The notes: generated from the sequence alone by a model not told the origin. 64,000 bases of DNA from Doryteuthis pealeii (GCA_023376005.1 CM042145.1:57367496-57431495), one strand, 5' to 3'. Shown: positions 11,765-23,201, numbered from the stretch's first letter. Program-made: numbers and translations.

Positions 11765-12960
11765 TTTAAAAATTAAATACCTAAGAGGAATTGCGTGTTT
11801 AAAGGGGGGGCTCTTAAATCTCCCAGTTGTAGGCAAATTGTTCGAACGGAAGAAGACAAACACCTAATGGAAATTTAATACATGTATTGACAAATAATAC
11901 AAGAATTTGTTGCAAATTTTATTGGTATTTGCTACGAGACTTATCTGTGAGGTTAAATACTGTTCGTTGGAGAAGTGGATAACAGGGGTATTCTGGTCGC
12001 TGGTTGGAATGTTGTTAAGACGCTTCATCAAATCGTTTCTCGTTCTTCAGCCCTCTGTTAGTATGCTATTGTATCAGCCTTAAAACGTTTGCTGATACAA
12101 CGCCTTAGAAAGTTTGCTGGTTATGGTCGAAATGGCTGGAGGCGCTTATTTTCACGTCATTCCCTGATAACTGTTCTGTGATAAGTAAGGTTTAGGGATC
12201 GCTTATTTTTGCGACTTCCCTCAGTGACTGCTCCGTGATAAGTGAAGTTTGGTTTGATTCTCGCGCCTACCTCCTGTTGGCGATTTTCCCCCTAGCGACA
12301 GGGGAAGATTATTCTCTGTTGAATTTCCGATATACCCATTAAGAATTAATAAAACAAAAATGTCTTCGGCATAAAATAATCCAATGGTTGATATGCCGTA
12401 AAATCCAACCAACAAACCTAGTGGATTATCTGTGTGGATAAGATGTACGAAAAATTACCACTTATATTTATGGACTTTACCAAAATCAACCGCAGGCATC
12501 GGTCAATGAAAACGACACAGAATGTTGGATTCTCTACTACTTCTCTTGTTCTACCTCGGATTTCAAGGAATCCAACAGACTTTCTACTACTGAGACTACA
12601 CCTTTTTCTACCACTGGATTTACCAATTGATAGAAAACCATTTTGACCAACCATTTTTATTAAAAGAAACTAAATAGACATTTTAAAAATTAAATAAGAA
12701 TTAAATGTGCGTATCGCATCAGGATCGAAACTGTTTAATATATGGATATATCTGAGCATGCGCAATTAGCACTTAAGAAATAGGAAATAAAATTTACACT
12801 TTACGTAGGATTCACCTTTGCTACGACAACCGCAGGGATAAAAGAAAGTGAAAACTCTAAAAAGAGTAAACTAAGCTGAAGTTAGTGAACGTAGATATAA
12901 TTCGATACATTTATCGATAGAGAACTTACCTCTAGCTAACGTTCACGAAATACAATACAA
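11765..12960. other. Mostly unrecognised; family C end at about 12270-12425 (-)
   Basis: The plus strand at 12360-12420 reads TGCCGTAAAATCCAACCAAC, which is the 5' end of family C in reverse. The rest, including the paired short frames around 12420-12650 on both strands, has no recognisable protein. Confidence 0.45.
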
Positions 12961-13151
12961 AAACGAGATTTTGCGAGATTATTGCTGACATGATTGGTTG
13001 AAGTGGATCAGAAACGGCGCTGCTTCATGGCTACTTTTCCCTTCGAGCAGACTTTGTGTAAACTTCATCAAAACATCAAAGATAGCATATCCTGACAATG
13101 CTCTTGAGCATGCAAACTATATATATATATAGATAGATAGATATAGATATA

Positions 13152-13204
13152 ATTAGTTACGAAGCATCGTTGCTGTCTACGCAATCCTAACATATAAGTT
13201 AAGC

Positions 13205-13276
<72 letters not shown>

Positions 13277-13349
13277 GTGTGTGTGTGTGAGTGTAGCTTA
13301 ACTTACATGTTAGGATTGCGTAGACAGAGCAACGATGCTTCGTAACTAA
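13152..13349. repeat. Long palindrome with (CA)n(TA)n(TG)n core
   Basis: The left arm (about 13152-13206) begins TTAGTTACGAAGCATCGTTG and the right arm (about 13294-13349) is its near-perfect reverse complement. The arms enclose a CA-TA-TG tract that is itself self-complementary, so the whole of about 200 bp could form one hairpin. Confidence 0.9.
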
Positions 13350-13465
13350 TATATATATATAAACTTTCTCTGCGCTATCCTAACTTATATATATGTATGT
13401 AGACAAATACGGGGTGTTATAATGGATGAATGTTTGTTTATTTTTGGTGATAATGTCGGTGCTAT

Positions 13466-13494
13466 GACGTTTCGGTCTGCCTGACCTTCTTCAG
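13466..13494 (-). ncRNA. Hammerhead-like core, motif A (probably degenerate)
   Basis: The minus strand reads CTGAAGA, one A, GGTC, AGGCA, GACC, GAAAC, GTC. CUGANGA and GAAA are the two conserved hammerhead strands and GGUC/GACC can pair as stem II. The extra A before stem II and the lack of a convincing stem I argue against activity. Confidence 0.4.
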
Positions 13495-13667
13495 AACAAG
13501 AGATGAGTCCTTGTATTAGATAATTCACTTCTCTTATTGATTTCTCTTTAGTTGCAAGTTGGGGGAGGGTAGAGGTCAGCTGCTGCTGATGTGGGATGAA
13601 TGTTTGGGTCAATTATGGGGGAGCAGTGGTTATTTACAACAGGTAGAATAATGAAACTGTCACACGT

Positions 13668-13691
13668 ACACACACACACACACACACACAT
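13668..13691. repeat. (CA)n microsatellite
   Basis: Uninterrupted CACA run. Confidence 0.95.
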
Positions 13692-13729
13692 CTCTGTATA
13701 AAGGAGTCGAGTCTGTTTTAGTATGTACG

Positions 13730-14380
13730 TGTTGACTCAAAACAGAGATGTCATTGAGCATTAATTGCGTATACACTTTAATATTTTTATAATAAGATAA
13801 GGTATTTATTTTTATTTTTACTGATTAAATGATACAATTCAATAATTAAAAATCAATTGATTTGTGGAACCCTTCACATTTCTTCATAAGTACAAAAAGT
13901 TTTTAAGATCAATCCTGTTTAAATATCACAGGAAAATTATTCTTTTGTAATTTAGTACTAATTGTGAAAAAATTCTTAATTTTTTGGATAACTAAAAAAA
14001 TCCTGTAAATGTTTCAAACCAAAAGATGCTGTAACTAATAGTTTCTGGTTACGACAACCCTTGGCTTAAACGAGGAATTCTGATGGAATTTTAGGCAATT
14101 TTTGATTCTCTAAGGAATCCCACATTAAACGACCTTGTGTCATCTTTGGTTTGGCGGTTAGCCAATGAATATCCTGACTCTGGCCAAGAGGATCAAAATG
14201 AGGTATGTGAAGTGAATCACTTCCAGACAACTCAATGTCATGCGAATAAAAATGTCTTTTTCAGGACAAAAAAAATTCCAATTACCCATGCGAACTGTCT
14301 TTTTCGAGACAAAATCTAACTACATGCGAACAACTGAAACACATATTCCTTAACCTCAAGCAGTCGAGCCAGCTTAGATA
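13730..14380. other. No recognised feature
   Basis: AT-rich sequence. The 60-codon open frame at 14137 shows no known domain. Confidence 0.4.
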
Positions 14381-14383
14381 CTG

Positions 14384-14443
14384 GGATGACGACCAGTCTT
14401 CCGCCCGTGCTAGCGATGACGACCAGTCTTCCGCCTGTGCTAG
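14384..14443. repeat. Exact-like direct duplication of a 30-bp unit
   Basis: GATGACGACCAGTCTTCCGC followed by CCGTGCTAGC (first copy) or CTGTGCTAGT (second copy) occurs twice back to back. Confidence 0.9.
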
Positions 14444-14514
14444 TGACATACCCAGCAATTCAACTGTCCTCTGCTGCGAATTTTCCTTTTCAAGACAAAA
14501 AAGTTTAAGACCAT

Positions 14515-15235
14515 ATATTGCGTCCTTAGCAACACAGTTGCATTTTTAGAAACGTAGATAGTGTCCTTAGAAACCGTAAATAGCGACCCTAAATAGTCCT
14601 TAGCAACCTATATAGTTTTTACCAACGTAAATAGCACCCTAAGCAATTGTAAATGGCGTCATTAGCAACAATAGTGTAAATAGCGCCCTTAGCGACCCTA
14701 AGCAGTATCCATGGCAACGTAAGTAGCATCCTTTGCCACCCATAATAACACCCATAGAAAGAGAAAATAGTTTCCTTCGAAACCGTAAATTGTGACACCT
14801 TTGTTATATCAGTAAGCAATTACTGATAAGAACGAAATAAAGGGTTATGTTCCTTGTTTCATAGCCGTGACTTGGGGGTCACGGGAGTTGAATAAAAGTT
14901 GTAAAAGGCACCCTTAGCAATTGTAAATTGTCTAACTAAATAGTGTCCTTAGCAATCATAAATAGCATAATTAGTATCTGTAAATAACGTCCCGAAATAG
15001 TGTTCTTAGCAACCGTGAATAGCATCCTTAGCAACGTAGATAGCATTCTTACTAACATAAATAGCGTACTTATCAACCATAAAGTATCTCCTTAGCAAGC
15101 TAAATAGCGTCCTTAGCAACCGTAAATAGAGTTCTTGCCAATCTTAAATTCTGACCATTCATCCTTAGCAACGTAAATAGTGTCCTTAACAACCTTAAAA
15201 AGCGACCGTAGCAACCGTAAATAACAACCTAAATA
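14515..15235. repeat. Degenerate tandem array, unit CCTTAGCAACCGTAAATAG
   Basis: About 25-30 irregular units of roughly 20-24 bp. The recurring words are CCTTAGCAACC, GTAAATAGCG and AAATAGTGTCCTTAGC. The array is broken near 14780-14930 by unrelated sequence. It is an old minisatellite with no coding content. Confidence 0.85.
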
Positions 15236-15454
15236 ACCTGTGAATATGCACGCGTGAAAATGCGACTAATAATGATAGTTTGGTTTGGTTGTCTCGAGAG
15301 TCTATGGATTTCGGCTTGGAATTTTCTCAGATGGAGTTTGAACTCGGGTCACCGGTTCCATTTGCCCCGCTGTTAGTGGTTAGGCAACTTTTTAATTATT
15401 CTTTTTAAATAAACTTCAAAATGTAAAATATATCAGAACCTATGAATAATTTTG

Positions 15455-15572
15455 ATATTTCGGACTGTTGTCTTCATCTTAATAATGTATAAACACAACG
15501 TTCAGGAAACGGTGGCCCGGACGTTGTGTTTATACACAATAAAGATGAGGACAATAGTCCGAAATATCAAAA
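15455..15572. repeat. Short foldback, GATATTTCGGAC / GTCCGAAATATC
   Basis: Left arm GATATTTCGGACTGTTGTCT and right arm AGGACAATAGTCCGAAATAT are inverted copies, with ACACAACGTTC/GACGTTGTGT nearer the centre. The right arm reads GATGA, GGAC, AATA, GTCC, GAAA: a hammerhead-like core that has lost its leading CU. A second foldback of this kind is at about 18975-19200. Confidence 0.75.
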
Positions 15573-15790
15573 TTAATCATTCATGTTAATCCCCATTTTA
15601 TAAATAAAGACAAGTATAGGTAAATTACTAATGCGACTGTAACGGAAAATTTAAAGCAGCAACTGGACACACACACACACCTATATATAGGTGTGTGTGT
15701 TTGGGGGAGGGGGTTTCACTTCCTAAAATTGTACAAAATCTCTTGTATTTTGTTCGCTGTTATTGTGTGTTGATATATATATATATATAA

Positions 15791-15843
15791 GTCATCCACA
15801 GACACGGGTTTCGAAGTTTACTTCTCATCAGTGCGACTCGACT
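15791..15843 (-). ncRNA. Hammerhead ribozyme-like motif B
   Basis: On the minus strand the order is: TCGCA (stem I, 5' side); CTGATGA (15831-15825); GAAG-TAAA-CTTC, a perfect stem II hairpin (15824-15813); GAAA (15812-15809); CCCGTG (a minimal stem III); then UC (15802-15801), the expected cleavage position; then TGTGG, which pairs with UCGCA using two or three wobbles. All invariant core positions of a type I hammerhead are present. Stem III is very short, as reported for hammerheads of Penelope-like retroelements. Activity is not shown by sequence alone. Confidence 0.6.
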
Positions 15844-16066
15844 TTTTAACCCGACAGAATTTTCGTCTGCCAAGTTCCTTACCCTTGAGGCCATCAGCGG
15901 CTGTCAGTCTGGGGTGAACAATTAACTCATACATACTTACGGGGATATGTTTTTACAATCGCCAGAGAACTCAAGTCTGTAAACAGTGATAGGCGAGTAA
16001 CGGCTTACGCTAAACGGTGATATTTCAATTTATTTCCCCCCACAGTGCTCTACCATGGGAGTTGGG

Positions 16067-16068
<2 letters not shown>

Positions 16069-16102
<34 letters not shown>
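16069..16102. repeat. (TA)n microsatellite
   Basis: Uninterrupted ATAT run. Confidence 0.95.
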
Positions 16103-16103
<1 letters not shown>

Positions 16104-17044
16104 CCTAAAATTGCAACGTCTGTTAAGGAATATGAAAGGGGGATTCAAATTAACTGACCATTTTCCAATTCTTTGTCATGTAAATATGAATTTGCCTTTC
16201 TTAATATCCCAAATTGTTTCTGAACCAGAATTTAGAATGAGAAAATAAGTTTTTTTTTCATTTACCAATTTAATTATTTTCCCTAAGTTATTTAGCCCTC
16301 AATTGACATTACTCCCAGGTCCACTTTGAGCGGTAGTTCTTGTTAGGGCCCAATCTATGAGTCAAATATACTGGGTTTAAAATAACTCCCTATTTGTAAA
16401 AATCTTATTTATTTCTGAATCATTATTTTTTAGAAAAAATGAATAAGTTAAAAATACACATAATATGAAGCTTTATTTAAAATTCTGTATGGGCATTAGC
16501 ATTCCCCTCAGCCTCTATCTGGGCACGCTCTTTTAAAGTTAAACGTCCAGACATCTTTATAGGGCTTCGAATTTTAAAACAAAATAATCAATCTGAACAA
16601 AAAAAAACACAGATTGAATTGCCATATATTAAGTGTTATATACTCACTTTTTACATAACAGTATTATGGACAGTGGTCCGTTTAGATTCTATTCTGTTAC
16701 TTGTGTATCATGGATGATGTCCGTGGTTATACCTCCCATATTAAATCTTCCACTTACTTTCTGAGTAGCTGGGTTGGTATTTCGTATCTTTCTGTACTTC
16801 TGCTATTTCTTGTGTAGCTATTAGTTTTCTTGTGGTCTGTACTTTCTTTCTTGTAATCTGTAGCTAACTTCATTATTGGTCTTTTGGTTCCGGGTGGTTT
16901 CTGCTAAAACTGATCAAAAATTGTAGCATTCAGAACTACAAAACAAAATTAAATGACTTGTTTTGTTGATTGCAATAAAATGTGTGTGTGTGTGTGTATG
17001 TCCAAATAATTGGAAGCAGTATGTATAATACACATACTGCTATA

Positions 17045-17555
17045 CCTTATAGAATACATTGTATAATGACATATTTAAAACCATGTATAATATACATTGT
17101 TTTTACCAGCAATTGAATTATTTCAGCGAGTCTCCAATCCAAGGGAGACAAATTATGTCACGTATAATTTTGAAGTTACTTCCCTTGTCACAAAAGGTTT
17201 CAATGCTGACAATGTAAATTCAATGTTTCAACAAGTAAAGTTTGTCTGTTCTGGTTTTTTCACAAATGAATTAAGCATACATCATTTCTTTTTTATTGGA
17301 TGAATTTATTAATTTAAACTTCTAAAGAAAAAAAACTGACGCCATTTTCGAAGATTTAAGGAAACGGTTATTTATCAAAAGTAATCAAAAAGTGACGATC
17401 ATATATAATATTTATTTACATTTCTTTGACATATTTCTATTTTTGCATTATTTATCTATTTAAATAATTTTATATTATATATTATGTATATGATATCTTA
17501 TTTTGATAACCTGAAAGCATGGTTTGCTTTCTTTGTTTTTAACATCATATTAACT
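17045..17555. other. No recognised feature
   Basis: The open frame at 17097-17303 has no known domain and AT-rich codon use like its surroundings. Confidence 0.4.
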
Positions 17556-17559
17556 TTCG

Positions 17560-17745
17560 TAGGTTATTTAATGCCAAAGCCATCCTTGGAGAAGAACAGT
17601 AGTGGTACTATTTAACCCATAACTGGGGGATGAAGAGATTCATACCTTTCTCAATGGTAATAGTCCAAAAGTGAACATAATATCACAACTGGAGTTTGAA
17701 CTAGCTTATTACAATATTGCAATCCAGCATGTTAGTCCCCCCCCC
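17560..17745 (-). repeat. tRNA-derived SINE, family D
   Basis: The plus strand reads TTTCGTAGGTTATTTAATGC, CATCCTTGGAGAAGAACAGT, AACCCATAACTGGGGG, TATTAGTCCAAAAGTGAACA and GGAGTTTGAACTAGC. In reverse this is a tRNA-like head with B box and a trailing GTTGATATGCC-type end. Copies occur at 39880-40080 (-), 52870-52975 (+, head), 58578-58800 (+) and 60350-60500 (-). Confidence 0.75.
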
Positions 17746-17799
17746 CCGGGCCAAGGTATTGGGTTATCGATGCAAAAAATGATATCGGCAATCTGAAAT

Positions 17800-17985
17800 C
17801 AAATTCCTAATGAGGTTGTTTTTCTGTTCACTTTGCACTGCTACCCATGAGAAAGTCATGAATCACTCCCACCCCCAATCTATGGATAAACTAGTAGAGC
17901 GGACTGGGTTCTCTAGTCTTGGTGGGCAACCAGTCTAAGAGAAGGACAAGTTTGAATTCAAAACCAGGAGCTGGAGTTCCTAAGG
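17800..17985 (+). repeat. SINE family B 3' part
   Basis: The block GAAAGTCATGAATCACTCCC, AATCTATGGATAAACTAGTA, GGACTGGGTTCTCTAG, AACCAGTCTAAGAGAAGGAC matches the distal half of the family B copy at 44455-44690. Confidence 0.6.
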
Positions 17986-18159
17986 CAGTTGAATGTGTTT
18001 TATGTTCATTCTGTCAGCTCTTGCAATGACATTGGTGCCAATTTGTGTTGATCCTGATCCTTCCCTTGGACAACATCAGCGACATAAGGGGAAAGTAGAC
18101 TAGCTTCATGGGCAACAGCCTGTGCCTAGATCCATGATCTTGAGAGACATCACCATTCT

Positions 18160-18960
18160 CATTTAGTGCTTAGTAAAGAATGTTTTTTAATGGATCTAAT
18201 CAAAAACTGATTATTTGTTTGCTATATAGTATTATGGTATATATAGAAATAACCTACTCGAGTTTCACCATAAGGATCTTCAGGGTTAATTCCAATGAAT
18301 TAATCAAGACATTGATTGATTACAGGCAATTGCAGAAGTGGATATTGCAATTATGACTGTTGAAAACAGTTTCGCAGTGAAGTTGAATGCTATGTAATTG
18401 GTGGCATCATTTCAAAAGTTAAATGTCAAACATGTTGTTGAATTCTGAACGGGAATGTTAACATGAAATATTAAACACAGATACTGTTAAAATAAAAAAT
18501 TTTAAAAAGTAGAAAAAAAAATACTAGTCAAAATGATATATCTTTATATATATAAAAAAAGGGTAGGCCAAATTCTGGAATGATAATCACACACCCATAT
18601 ATAAAATAAAAAATTAAAAAATCAGATGGTCCTGTTAATAAACAAAAAAGTTTATGCTTATTACCAGACCTGGAATTGTAATCAGACACTATTGAACAGG
18701 CAAGCACACACATAAACACACACCCCCACACACACACACAGACAGAGAGTTTGGAAGACATGAGACAGAACCAAATGGACAGCCACTAGCAGCAACTTCT
18801 GTTCCAGAGATCTTCAGTAGAAGAGATTTTTATCTCGAAATATTAAGAATAAATCACAGGTTAACAAACAACACCATAGTTACCTTTATTTTTCTTTACA
18901 CTTGCAATGTGATAGCCTTCAAAACCAACCAATCAATATTTTTTATGTGTATTTATGAAA
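18160..18960. other. No recognised feature
   Basis: AT-rich sequence with a short CA run near 18710-18740. No coding evidence. Confidence 0.4.
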
Positions 18961-18974
18961 TGAGGCTTAAAATT

Positions 18975-19200
18975 AATAATTATATTTCAAACTGTTGTCT
19001 TCATTTATAAACACAACATTCATGCCACTAACTTCAGGCTTGGTCGTAGGTGGGTTTTTTTTATCTATTATTTAAATTACTTTAAATAAAATAATAAATA
19101 AAAATCAACACTTAAAACAGAGCCCAGGGTTATTAGTGGCCTGGACGTTGTGTTTGTACACAATATAAGATGAGGACAACAGTCCAAAATATCATAATTA
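18975..19200. repeat. Foldback related to 15455-15572, with insertion
   Basis: Arms TATTTCAAACTGTTGTCTTC and GAGGACAACAGTCCAAAATA are inverted. Inner arms carry ACACAACATTC and GACGTTGTGT. About 100 bp of unrelated AT-rich sequence lies in the centre. Confidence 0.65.
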
Positions 19201-19204
19201 TTCA

Positions 19205-19905
19205 TTCAGGCAAAATGAATAATAATGATTTACCATAAAAGTTTTTCCGCTGAAATATGTTATGAATTCCTCCAGTTTTTAAATCATTTCTCACAATATT
19301 CAATCGAAAATCCATCATTGCTTTCTTGAATTGATATAGGTATATGGCCAAAATTTTATGTCTTTTAACCCCCACCCCCATCCCATGAATTAAAATTTAA
19401 CAAAATTCTGAAAAAATGAATGAAACTTAATGTGATTTTTATTGTATTGAGAAGAGGAAGGAATACAAAAATATCACATGTAAAAATCTTTTTTTTGTCT
19501 TTAAAATGGGAGAATTTTATGAATTAAAATCCATGTCAAAATGGTGCATATTTGCCATTTTTTTCTCTCTTGAAGATTTTCTCTTTTTAAAGGGATTTAT
19601 TTCATTGTTATAATTTAGAAATTCATAGAAAAACTTAATATAAGTTTAGACTCTGATCTTAAGGGAAAAAATTAAAATAAGAGACAATTTATAATCTTTA
19701 ATAAAAGTTTAAAGAAAGGAGCAGGTGCTGTCATATCAAAATTTTGGCCATACCTAATTTAATATAAGCCAAACTGAATTGGTACCAAAAACTATAGCTA
19801 TTTAGAAGGCATTTTGTTTTACTTTATTTTGCTTATCATCTCATTAAAAAAAATACTGTTACTACTTACCTTTCAAAAAGTATTTCTATTCCTGTCATCT
19901 AACTT
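19205..19905. other. No recognised feature
   Basis: AT-rich sequence with no recognisable gene or repeat. Confidence 0.4.
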
Positions 19906-19907
19906 GT

Positions 19908-19908
19908 C

Positions 19909-19952
<44 letters not shown>

Positions 19953-20052
19953 TTGGTAATGAGGATCATTCCATGTGTAGTTTAACCATAGTAATACAGG
20001 TAAACTGTAGTGAGAGCTCGATGTGCCTAGTGCTATTGAGGGGACGGATAGA

Positions 20053-20115
<63 letters not shown>
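19908..20115. repeat. Two (TA)n tracts flanking about 100 bp
   Basis: ATAT runs at 19911-19950 and 20056-20115. The open frame across them is an artefact encoding Tyr-Ile repeats. Confidence 0.95.
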
Positions 20116-20117
<2 letters not shown>

Positions 20118-20330
20118 AAAAAAGCTTAGAAATCGGTCATTTTGGGATTATACATCTATTTCTACCCACAGGTATCTGCGGGTAGAAATAGATCTATGAC
20201 CAATTTTTAAGCCTTTTTCTTTACCAATCATATTGATCTGTTCAATAATATTGAACATCGAGATCTCAACTTGCACCTGAACAACAATAACATTCATTCT
20301 AATACCAACTTACCTGGTAACCCATCTATG

Positions 20331-20332
<2 letters not shown>

Positions 20333-20372
<40 letters not shown>

Positions 20373-20400
20373 GTGTGTGTGTGTATGTATGTATGTATGT
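20333..20400. repeat. (TA)n(TG)n(TATG)n compound microsatellite
   Basis: ATAT, then GTGT, then GTATGTAT runs. Confidence 0.95.
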
Positions 20401-20840
20401 TCTCACATAAAAATAATTACATGAAGCAAAGTGTTCTTCAAATTATTACCCTGCAATCCAGTTGTAAGTCTTTATTTGAATGTTAAATCAAATAATATTT
20501 CTGCAAATTATTTGCTCAAATTTGTATTGTTTCTTTGATATATTAAAAAGAAAATGTTAGAAAGTTTTTTAAATGTTTAATGGTGCCTTTAACATGAAAC
20601 TCTTTTTCTAACTGGTAACGATTTATTCAAATTTAAAAAAATTTCCATTTAAGTATTTAAAGTTCTGTTTTTATTATTCCTGGGATTTTGCTTTCATTGG
20701 TGTTAGTGTCTATAAAAAATATATTTTTTTAAATTAACTATTTAAGACATTGATACTTTCAATAAGGTATTGTAGAGAGACACTTGAAGTTTATTGTCTT
20801 TTGCTTGCATAAGGTGTTCCATTGTCAATCAGGGTGCCAA
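20400..20840. other. No recognised feature
   Basis: AT-rich sequence with no recognisable gene or repeat. Confidence 0.4.
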
Positions 20841-20845
20841 AATCC

Positions 20846-21262
20846 ACTAGATAGCAATTATTATAATTTCACTCCATTCTATTTCTTCACATCTGCCTTT
20901 GCTGGTGGTTCACTGGAGGCTAAGTGACAGCAAGTCTCCTCAGGTCTCCAGGACTCTTCTGAGTATTCTAGCCAATCTTAACAATGTTTTAGTTTGAATG
21001 GTCTCGATTTTTCCTCTCATTTCCAATTCATCCAAATTCTTTTCCAGACATTAGGGACTGTTCCAAGGGCACCACTTACAATTGGCACGACCTTCACCTT
21101 TATGTTCCACAGTTTTCTTAGTTCTCTGACAAGGTCCAAGTATTTGTTTATCTTTTCACTTACTTTCACTTTCACTTGGTGGTCAGCTGGGACGGAAAAA
21201 TCAACAAATTGACAAGTTCTCTTTTTCTTGTTAATTAATACTAGGTATGATCTCCTGGTTGG
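20846..21262 (-). pseudogene. LINE pol C-terminal domain remnant
   Basis: The minus strand translates to FVDFSVPADHQVKVKVSEKI, then NKYLDLVRELRKLWNIKVKV and VPIVSGALGTVPNVWKR. This is the conserved segment found downstream of the reverse transcriptase in one LINE family (VDFxVPADHxVKxKExEK...KYLDLARELKKLWNMKV...PIVIGALGT). After this the frame shifts and resumes as DWLEYSEESWRPEETCCHLA. There is no upstream catalytic core nearby. Confidence 0.82.
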
Positions 21263-21309
21263 GATTTGGTATTATCATTATTATTATTATTGTCTTCTTG
21301 GTATCTCCT

Positions 21310-21795
21310 CTTTCTTCTATCTTCTCAGATCAATTTAAAAAAAAAAAAAATTTTAGATTAAAAATCTTTACACAACATGGACTTCCTTGACTCTCTCACC
21401 ATCTGTCTTTATTATTATGTCTTTTAACAGCAGGTGTTCCATTGCCAAGGCTTTTTGTTTTGCTTGAATAAATAAAAAAAAATATGATGGCATTTTAGAA
21501 TACATTTCTGGAAATCCCCATTTAGTTTAGTAAGTAAAAGGCCAGTCAATAAATGATGACATCAATAGATCTCATAAGATTATGGAAGTAGACCTAAGCA
21601 AGGTTGTATACAAGATCTATAGTTGCCCATGTGGCAAATTTTTAAGAAATTTGAAACAATTTTACCTTTTGTAAAGATAACAGTCTCAGAAGACCATCAA
21701 TATCCAAAGAACATTAGGATTGTGTTTGTGATAGATACCTATGTGTAATCCACAGAAATCCACTAAGAGTTACAAATTCCACACCCAATTTGGTA
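21310..21795. other. No recognised feature
   Basis: AT-rich sequence with an (ATT)n-like patch at about 21277-21295 just upstream. No coding evidence. Confidence 0.4.
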
Positions 21796-21799
21796 TTAG

Positions 21800-22047
21800 G
21801 GCCGGTTTAGCTCAGTCAGTAGAGTGTTCGGCAAGGAATCAAAAGGTTACTGGTTCGATACTGGCCCTCACCATCTCAGTGTATGAGTAGCACAGGGATC
21901 AGTGCGGTAGAGTGGGGAGTTGATGGTAGGTGTGGCGCTACACCTCAGATGCTAAAATAATCTCCTTGGTCTAGTGTTAGTGAAAAGGGTATAAACTGCC
22001 TGGCTGATACCGACAATAGGCCACCCTGGCGACTTTACTTTTTTAAA
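21800..22047 (+). repeat. tRNA-derived SINE, family A (near full length)
   Basis: Head GGTTTAGCTCAGTCAGTAGA (A box) and GGTTCGATACTGG (B box), then TGAGTAGCACAGGGATC, GATGGTAGGTGTGGCGCT, CTCCTTGGTCTAGTGTTAGT, GATACCGACAATAGGCCACC and an ACTTTACTT tail. One of the two best preserved copies, with 36298-36528. Confidence 0.92.
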
Positions 22048-22049
22048 AG

Positions 22050-22990
22050 TTTATTATTATTATACTGCCGCCTCCTTGGGTGTCTCCTCTTTCTTCTATC
22101 TTCAAAAAATGACATATGACGATTTCTGTAGAGAAATGCTGGGGAATTGTGAAGATGATCATTCATTTAGAATGTCTAATCTTAAATAATGAATATGACT
22201 TTAAGTTGCAATAACCAAGTTCAAGTATTTCTCTACAAAACTGTTTATTGTGTCCTTTATAAATATGCGGAATCAGGATTTTAGAAACTTTGTCACCGGC
22301 AACTGATGCTTGTTGTTAGACAATTCTTTCTACTACTCGTATTTCTAGGAATACTGTACCCAGCTTATATTTTTACATTGTTAATGTTAATACAACCAGA
22401 GTTGCTTCCCTTACATCCGATCGAGGGAATTGTTGGTTGTTGATCCAAGAGAGTTGCTTCCCTTGCACTCGTGAGGAAGAAGCGTTTGGATCTCTCGCTC
22501 GCTCGCTCGCTCGCTGAGTGAAGAGGAATATTAAGATTGTTCTCACCAGATTTCTATAGTCGGAATTATTCCTTTTATCTAACAGTTGATATCTTGGTTT
22601 TTGGATTTTTTAAATTAATCTTTTAAACTATTTCTTTTGTAGAAGGCAATTTAAGACTGAGCTATTAACTCTATTTGCCTATCAAATTATATATAGCAAT
22701 ACTTTGAATAATGTTTTGTGAAAACTGTGCAGGCAATCGATGGCAGTGACATGATTGAACTGAAAAGGAAAGAATGGTTCAAATTGTATTGAAGTTAAGT
22801 TTTCTTTTTGTCTTTTGGATATTTTTTGCAAGCAATATTGTTGTTTGTTAAATTTCTAAACTTTGTTATACATTAATCACTTAATAATATTTTTACTTAC
22901 ATTTATCAATGATAAAAAAAGATTATTTCTTATAATCTCTTTTCTATTAATATGAATTACATTGTTCAATGTTTTATTATGTTATGATTG
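22050..22990. other. No recognised gene; (CTCG)n tract at about 22494-22515
   Basis: Contains GAGAGTTGCTTCCCTTGCAC and a similar earlier word, CAGAGTTGCTTCCCTTACAT, as a short direct repeat, followed by a (CTCG)n run. Function unknown. Confidence 0.4.
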
Positions 22991-23014
22991 AACATCATTT
23001 TTTTTTAATATAAA

Positions 23015-23062
23015 CGTCGAAACACAGTGTCTGTGGATAAGACATATATATATATATATATA
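23015..23062 (+). ncRNA. 3' half of a hammerhead-like motif beside (TA)n
   Basis: Reads GAAA (23019-23022), CAC-A-GTG (a minimal stem III), TC, TGTGGATAAGAC and then (TA)n. The 3' half matches motif B at 15791-15812. The 5' half (CTGATGA and stem II) is lost or unrecognisable upstream. Confidence 0.45.
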
Positions 23063-23201
23063 AAATTAATGAAAAATCGTTTTTAAAAAAAATTCTCTCA
23101 AAGGAAAAAAAAAACTTTTCAAGAGAAATCCTTTTAATTTTAACATATCCATTTAATTCTAGTGTTTTGATTTTTAAATTTTAAATTTCTTTTTATCTGT
23201 G

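Larger units (their letters stand above)
15240..17040 (+). repeat. 1.8-kb repeat, copy 2
   Basis: Colinear with 7030-8900. This copy lacks the family A SINE found in copy 1. It carries instead a foldback motif (15455-15572), a hammerhead-like motif (15791-15843, minus) and (TA)n tracts. Confidence 0.75.

Noticed and set aside
14515..15235. CRISPR-like regular repeats
   Set aside because: Units are degenerate without unique spacers, and the genome is eukaryotic.
19814..20116. 100-residue frame with long Tyr-Ile runs
   Set aside because: Microsatellite translation; similar frames at 7793, 16045, 20271 and 28806 were also discarded.
21800..21872. Possible tRNA gene (A and B boxes present)
   Set aside because: No cloverleaf with a paired acceptor stem; the body continues as a SINE found in many copies.
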